Of a stretch of DNA of 64,000 bases, positions 60,460 to 64,000 are shown piece after piece. Position 1 is the first letter of the stretch; every line of letters begins with the position of its first letter. Location of the stretch: assembly GCF_002879885.1 (NCBI RefSeq), contig NZ_PNYA01000020.1, forward strand, positions 1 through 64,000, written 5' to 3'. The notes beneath the pieces were generated by a model that worked only from the letters and a program-made list of their open reading frames with translations, did not search any database and was not told where the DNA came from. A program made the translations under genes and the position numbers. The stretch comes from Trinickia dabaoshanensis (lineage in GTDB: Bacteria > Pseudomonadota > Gammaproteobacteria > Burkholderiales > Burkholderiaceae).

Positions 60460-61400
60460 ACGCTTTCCACGACAAGCGGCTCTCTTCCCCGCCCGCTCAT
60501 TCGCCCTTGCTTCCGGTCGAGCCGGCCATCGACCGCGCAATCGGGGTCGCGGCCCGTCTGGTCGAGGAACAAGCGCAACGTGTAGAGCGCTTCGCGCCCG
60601 GTTCCGCCGAGCGGCAAGCCGCCGACGACCTGCTCGCCGCCTTGCGCACCAGCTTGACGCTATGCGACCGCTTCCGGTTCGCGACGCAGGCCGAGCCGGT
60701 TCGCGTACGCCGAGGCTCCGACGATCATGCCGCACCCGCTGCGGCGCTTGCCGCCCAAGCCGTCCGCGAACATGAACGCAAGCGCATCGCACAGGAATTG
60801 CACGACGACCTTGGCCAACAGTTGAACACGTTGGAATTGACGGCGCGGCGCGTCGAGCGCCTTGCCGGCGCGGGACAGCACCGCCGCCCTCTGGGCACGG
60901 CCATTCGCGATTTGCATGGGCAGATCGAAATGGCGGTGAACTCCGTTCAGCGAATGACCCGGCAACTGCGGCCGCTCGCACTCGAGACACTCGGCTTTCC
61001 GGCTGCCATCGAATGGCTCGCCGCCGAATTCGCGAACCGCGCCAACGTCCGGCTGGCGTGCCGATTCCGGGCCGACGACATCACGGTTTCCGAGGCAGCC
61101 GCCACCGCGCTGTTTCGTATCGTCCAGGAAGCCCTGACCAACGTTGCGCGTCACGCCCGCGCGCGTACCGTCACGATAGATTTTTACCGCGACGGGGACG
61201 CGTGCACGCTACGGATCGTCGACGACGGTGTCGGCAAAGCACCCGCCGGCGACAGCCGCCGGCCGGCGTCGCTCGGACTATCGGGCATGGCGGAACGTGC
61301 CGCGCAGTTCGGGGGCACGCTTTCCGTGCGGAGCGACGAGGGCGCCGGCTTCACGATCGTCGTGCGTCTGCCGGTCGAGGCCATCCGCGTCCCATCCTGA
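60456..61400 (+). CDS. Soluble histidine kinase (HisKA_3 type) without sensor domain
   Basis: Protein of 314 residues with GTG start overlapping the previous stop (GTGA). Residues 1-100 are helical with no recognised sensor domain or membrane segment. The HisKA_3 region RIAQELHDDLGQQLNTLELT (His near 116) and HATPase (EALTNVARHARARTV; DDGVGKAP; GLSGMAERAAQFGG) follow. It is probably controlled by protein partners or acts as an accessory phosphodonor to the regulator encoded just upstream. Confidence 0.9.
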   Translation: MNAFHDKRLSSPPAHSPLLPVEPAIDRAIGVAARLVEEQAQRVERFAPGSAERQAADDLLAALRTSLTLCDRFRFATQAEPVRVRRGSDDHAAPAAALAAQAVREHERKRIAQELHDDLGQQLNTLELTARRVERLAGAGQHRRPLGTAIRDLHGQIEMAVNSVQRMTRQLRPLALETLGFPAAIEWLAAEFANRANVRLACRFRADDITVSEAAATALFRIVQEALTNVARHARARTVTIDFYRDGDACTLRIVDDGVGKAPAGDSRRPASLGLSGMAERAAQFGGTLSVRSDEGAGFTIVVRLPVEAIRVPS

Positions 61401-61573
61401 CGAATGCCCGCGGGCGCCATTGCCGCCAAGGGTGCCCCGCGATTGTCCCATTCCTGAGACGGTGAGTCGGCGCCGTGCGTCTTCTGGCGGCCGGGACGTT
61501 GGCATAGACTGCCTAGCCATCGACACCTGCTGTGATGCATTCGTTTGGTGTCCTAACGTTTCGGAGAACGATA

Positions 61574-62302
61574 ATGATCGAAATCAGACGGGCAGCCGAT
61601 CGCGGAGTGGCCGAACACGGCTGGCTCAGCTCGCGCCATACCTTCTCGTTCGCGCAGTACTTCGACCCCGAGCAAGCCGGTTTTTCCGACCTGCTCGTGA
61701 TCAACGACGACCGCGTCGCCGCCGGACGCGGCTTCGGCCGCCATCCCCACCGCGACATGGAGATTTTTTCCTATGTGCTCGAAGGTGCGCTCGAGCATCG
61801 CGATTCGATGGGCAACGGTTCGACGATCGTGCCGGGCGACGTTCAGTTGATGAGTGCCGGAAGCGGCGTCGCTCATAGCGAGTACAACCCGTCGCCGAAG
61901 GACCCCGTGCACTTCCTGCAAATCTGGATCCTGCCGTCCGCCGCATCGCTCGGCGCGCCGCCCCGGTACCAGCAAATGCATGTCGACGCCGAGGAGAAGC
62001 GCGGCAAGTTGCGCTTGATGCTCTCGCCGGAAGGCGGCGACGGCGCGCTCGCCGTGCGGCAAGACGCTCGCGTCTATGCCGCGCAACTGACCGGCGACGA
62101 AACCGCATCGCTGACCCTGCCGAGCGAACGGTACGCGTATGTGCACGTCGCCGAAGGCGAAGTCACGCTCAACGGGATTGCGCTTAAGGCAGGCGACGGA
62201 GCCAAACTGCGCAACGAGCAAGCGTTGACATTGACGCAGGGGCGCGACGCCCACGTGCTCGTATTCGATTTGCGTGCGGGCGAAACGCCGCCGATGCGCT
62301 AA
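61574..62302 (+). CDS. Pirin family protein (YhaK-like)
   Basis: Bicupin protein of 242 residues starting MIEIRRAADRGVAEHGWLSS, with GGAGAACGATA before ATG 61574. The N-terminal cupin has the pirin metal motif (FGRHPHRDMEIFSYVLEG, HRDSMG, GSGVAHSEYN), with His-x-His and Glu/His ligands as in redox-sensitive YhaK. Pirins act as quercetinases or redox sensors. The gene stands alone after the two-component pair. Confidence 0.92.
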   Translation: MIEIRRAADRGVAEHGWLSSRHTFSFAQYFDPEQAGFSDLLVINDDRVAAGRGFGRHPHRDMEIFSYVLEGALEHRDSMGNGSTIVPGDVQLMSAGSGVAHSEYNPSPKDPVHFLQIWILPSAASLGAPPRYQQMHVDAEEKRGKLRLMLSPEGGDGALAVRQDARVYAAQLTGDETASLTLPSERYAYVHVAEGEVTLNGIALKAGDGAKLRNEQALTLTQGRDAHVLVFDLRAGETPPMR

Positions 62303-63171
62303 ATCGTTCAATTAGCGCAAACGCAACCGGCGGCGCGGATCCGCCGATTGCCTACCGAGCCGGGCCGCGTTCTCATGGGACGCGCCCGGCTTCGTATTTG
62401 AACGTGCCTACCGAGTCACGCGAATCGAATTCTATTTTTTCGCCACGACAACGCGGCCATCCATCGTCACGTCGGAAATGGCAGTTTAATCATGGTCGAA
62501 TAGTTCGACTTTCGCGCCCGGGTAGCGTTTATCCGCCAATTTCAAGGGCGATGTTGCGCAGTAAAAACGGGCAGGGCATATTTTCGCGCAAGTAGCTCCG
62601 TAGAAACCGACAACGCACCCATCGTTTCCGACCTGCCGACGTATTTCCTCGACTGGCAAAGCGCATCAACGGATAACTCGGGGCGGTAGCAGTTTCCGCG
62701 GTTGTTCGCAAGCACTTAGTTCAAAGTCCCGGGAAATCCGGGATACAACCTGGTCTTGCGAAATTACCGCCATAAAAACCCGACACAGTTGATAGGGAAC
62801 CGCCAATAAACTCGGATCGGGTTACATTTCGACGCAATAGTTTTTATGTGGAAATTTAAACCACTCCCTTTTATTATCGACGTCGTGGACAGATCCTCGT
62901 CGGCAGCATCGAAAAACGCGCCATCAAAGAAGTATTCGATTCGCCCGGTACTAGCCGCGCGTCGCCGGTAGTTGCGTGCGCACGGAACGGTACGACCGAA
63001 CCGAACCGCGTAGAACGAGGCCCCGGACGGAACGATCCTTAAAAACCATTTAGCATCGATGAAAGCCCGTGCACGAAAATAAACAAAAAAAATTAATCAA
63101 AACTCGCAAATTAGCCTTAAGAGTTAGTTATCGAAGGAAATCACGCGCATAAGGAAACCAAGGAGCCAGCC
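62303..63171. other. Long AT-rich intergenic region
   Basis: 869 bp without a believable gene, clearly less GC-rich than the rest of the window, especially 62700-62900 and 63040-63130. It contains a GC hairpin at 62358-62391 (AGCCGGGC with a bulge pairing to GCCCGGCT), possibly the pirin terminator, and a small TCCCGG/CCGGGA stem at 62727-62743. The last 100 bp should hold the promoter of the downstream regulator. It may hide a small RNA or a decayed gene; I cannot show either. Confidence 0.5.
62358..62391 (+). terminator. Putative terminator hairpin after pirin gene
   Basis: AGCCGGGCCGCGT (62358-62370) pairs with ACGCGCCCGGCT (62380-62391) with one bulged C and a 9-nt loop. The following TCGTATTT is only a weak U-tract. 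Confidence 0.5.
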
Positions 63172-64000
63172 ATGATGATGGAAAAAATTGAAAAAAATTG
63201 CGGCATACGCCAACACGTCGGGCCGACGGGCGTAAACGGGGATGACACCAACCCACGCTGCAAGCAAATTGGGCTACTACTGTTCAAAGGCTTCTCTTTC
63301 ATGACGGCCGGTATGGTCGCGGAAGTCTTCGACGTTGCAAACGAGTTGGGCGGGACCGGGGGCGAAAAGTCGAATCTCTATAGTGTCCGCTTGCTTTCCA
63401 TCGACGGCGGCGACGTCGTCTGTTCGTCGTCCGCGCGTGTCTCGACCGATCGGTTGGAAGCGCGTCATTTGGGCGATTTGCATAATGTGATTATCGTCGG
63501 CGACGCAGGCGCCGCCTTGGCCGCACGCGATAATCCTTTCGTCCGTTGGTTACGCGTGATTTACCAAAGAACGGACCGGATCGAACCGATCGTCAGTCAG
63601 GCCGCGTTGGCTTCGATCGACGCTCATCGTCAGCGCAAATTCGGCGGCGCCGACAGTTGGAACGCCGTGCTCGAGCCGCGCGGGACGTCCGGGTACGTGC
63701 CGAGCGCCAGCGACGACCAGCACCGGTTGCTGTGCCTCGCCCTGTTTCAAGTCAAGCGCGACCTGGGCCTCGACGTCGCCATGAAGATCGCCGAGCGTTT
63801 GATGCCGGGCACGAGCCGCGTATTGCTGCCGAAGCTGAGCCGCACCAGCCACCGGAGCACGAGCGAGCAAGTGCGCGAATCGGCTCGATGGCTGCTCGCC
63901 AATTGCGAACAAGACATCACGATCGTTGACGCGGCAAGCGTCGCGGCCATGAGTCAACGCAATTACCTGCGACATTTCAAACGCGAAATGGGCACCACGC
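63172..64000 (+). CDS. GlxA-type AraC-family regulator (DJ-1/PfpI-like domain + HTH), cut by window end
   Basis: Open frame of 276 codons from ATG 63172 (AAGGAGCCAGCC upstream) to the window edge. The N-terminus is MMMEKIEKNCGIRQHVG. Residues about 30-210 form a DJ-1/PfpI-like domain (IGLLLFKGFSFMTAGMVAEV, NVIIVGDAGAALAARDN) that has no catalytic Cys in the usual elbow, as is typical for regulatory versions. Residues from about 225 begin an AraC HTH (RWLLANCEQDITIVDAASVA, AMSQRNYLRHFKREMGT). Relatives control catabolism or secondary metabolism. Two further ATGs follow immediately, so the exact start may differ by 3-6 bp. Confidence 0.87.
   Translation, partial: MMMEKIEKNCGIRQHVGPTGVNGDDTNPRCKQIGLLLFKGFSFMTAGMVAEVFDVANELGGTGGEKSNLYSVRLLSIDGGDVVCSSSARVSTDRLEARHLGDLHNVIIVGDAGAALAARDNPFVRWLRVIYQRTDRIEPIVSQAALASIDAHRQRKFGGADSWNAVLEPRGTSGYVPSASDDQHRLLCLALFQVKRDLGLDVAMKIAERLMPGTSRVLLPKLSRTSHRSTSEQVRESARWLLANCEQDITIVDAASVAAMSQRNYLRHFKREMGTT

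Noticed and set aside
1-64000. tRNA, rRNA, IS elements or prophage genes
   Set aside because: None was recognised on either strand; no transposase, integrase or terminal repeats were seen.

Overview
The window is high-GC DNA (roughly 63% by eye) with dense coding. The gene families, including DUF4148 secreted proteins, CioAB, an OmpC-like porin, Ku/LigD, lxa-type stress genes and GlxA/AraC regulators, point to a Burkholderiaceae beta-proteobacterium of the Burkholderia/Paraburkholderia/Trinickia group. That assignment is an inference from gene content. I saw no rRNA, tRNA, IS element, prophage or CRISPR array.

Layout. 1-2441: cioAB, a bd-type (cyanide-insensitive) quinol oxidase, with cioB cut by the window edge. 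2576-7594: a tightly packed four-gene minus-strand operon of Ig-like beta-sandwich proteins without signal peptides. 7869-13133: a large autotransporter, divergent from that operon. 13181-23700: a stress and maintenance block with a thiamine-diphosphate pyruvate-oxidase-type enzyme, LigD and Ku (non-homologous end joining), a 52-residue DUF1328 membrane peptide, a glycine-zipper protein, DUF1488, a PfpI protein, a ferritin-like protein, a Na+/H+ antiporter and a BON-like protein. 23800-31069: a REC-only regulator, a MipA-type outer-membrane protein, a CBS protein, an ACP/AMP-ligase/acyltransferase fusion, a PAS histidine kinase and another REC-only regulator. 31145-40276: an FtsH paralogue, three universal stress proteins, two triple-BON proteins, a beta-CASP nuclease and small proteins. 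40618-44012: a CHASE/PAS histidine kinase with its NarL-type regulator and a REC-only protein. 44049-49000: an HPF-like protein, a protein ending in eleven YCV(K/R)P motifs, and a CHASE-PAS-GAF-GGDEF-EAL protein. 49301-62302: porin, antiporter, LysR, DoxX, an exported beta-propeller with an exported creatininase-family protein, two DUF4148 paralogues around a DedA-rhodanese fusion, an enol-lactonase-like hydrolase with divergent LysR, a second NarL-type two-component pair and a pirin. 62303-63171 is a long, comparatively AT-rich non-coding stretch. 63172-64000 is the start of a GlxA-type AraC regulator.

The most informative pattern is not a single gene. Seven FNR/ANR-type palindromes (TTGA-N6-TCAA; six perfect and one with a single mismatch) lie in promoter positions between 25.9 and 49.2 kb, and I found none in the other intergenic regions I read. 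Several sit at class II spacing from a plausible -10 box. They flank the CBS protein and the acyltransferase fusion, a small membrane protein, both BON proteins, the tandem Usp genes, the HPF-like gene and the GGDEF-EAL/YCVKP operon. This looks like a low-oxygen persistence regulon comparable to the lxa locus known from Burkholderia cenocepacia. The most unusual member is the YCVKP-repeat protein, which lies 12 bp downstream of the c-di-GMP enzyme gene and so is probably co-transcribed from an FNR-controlled promoter.
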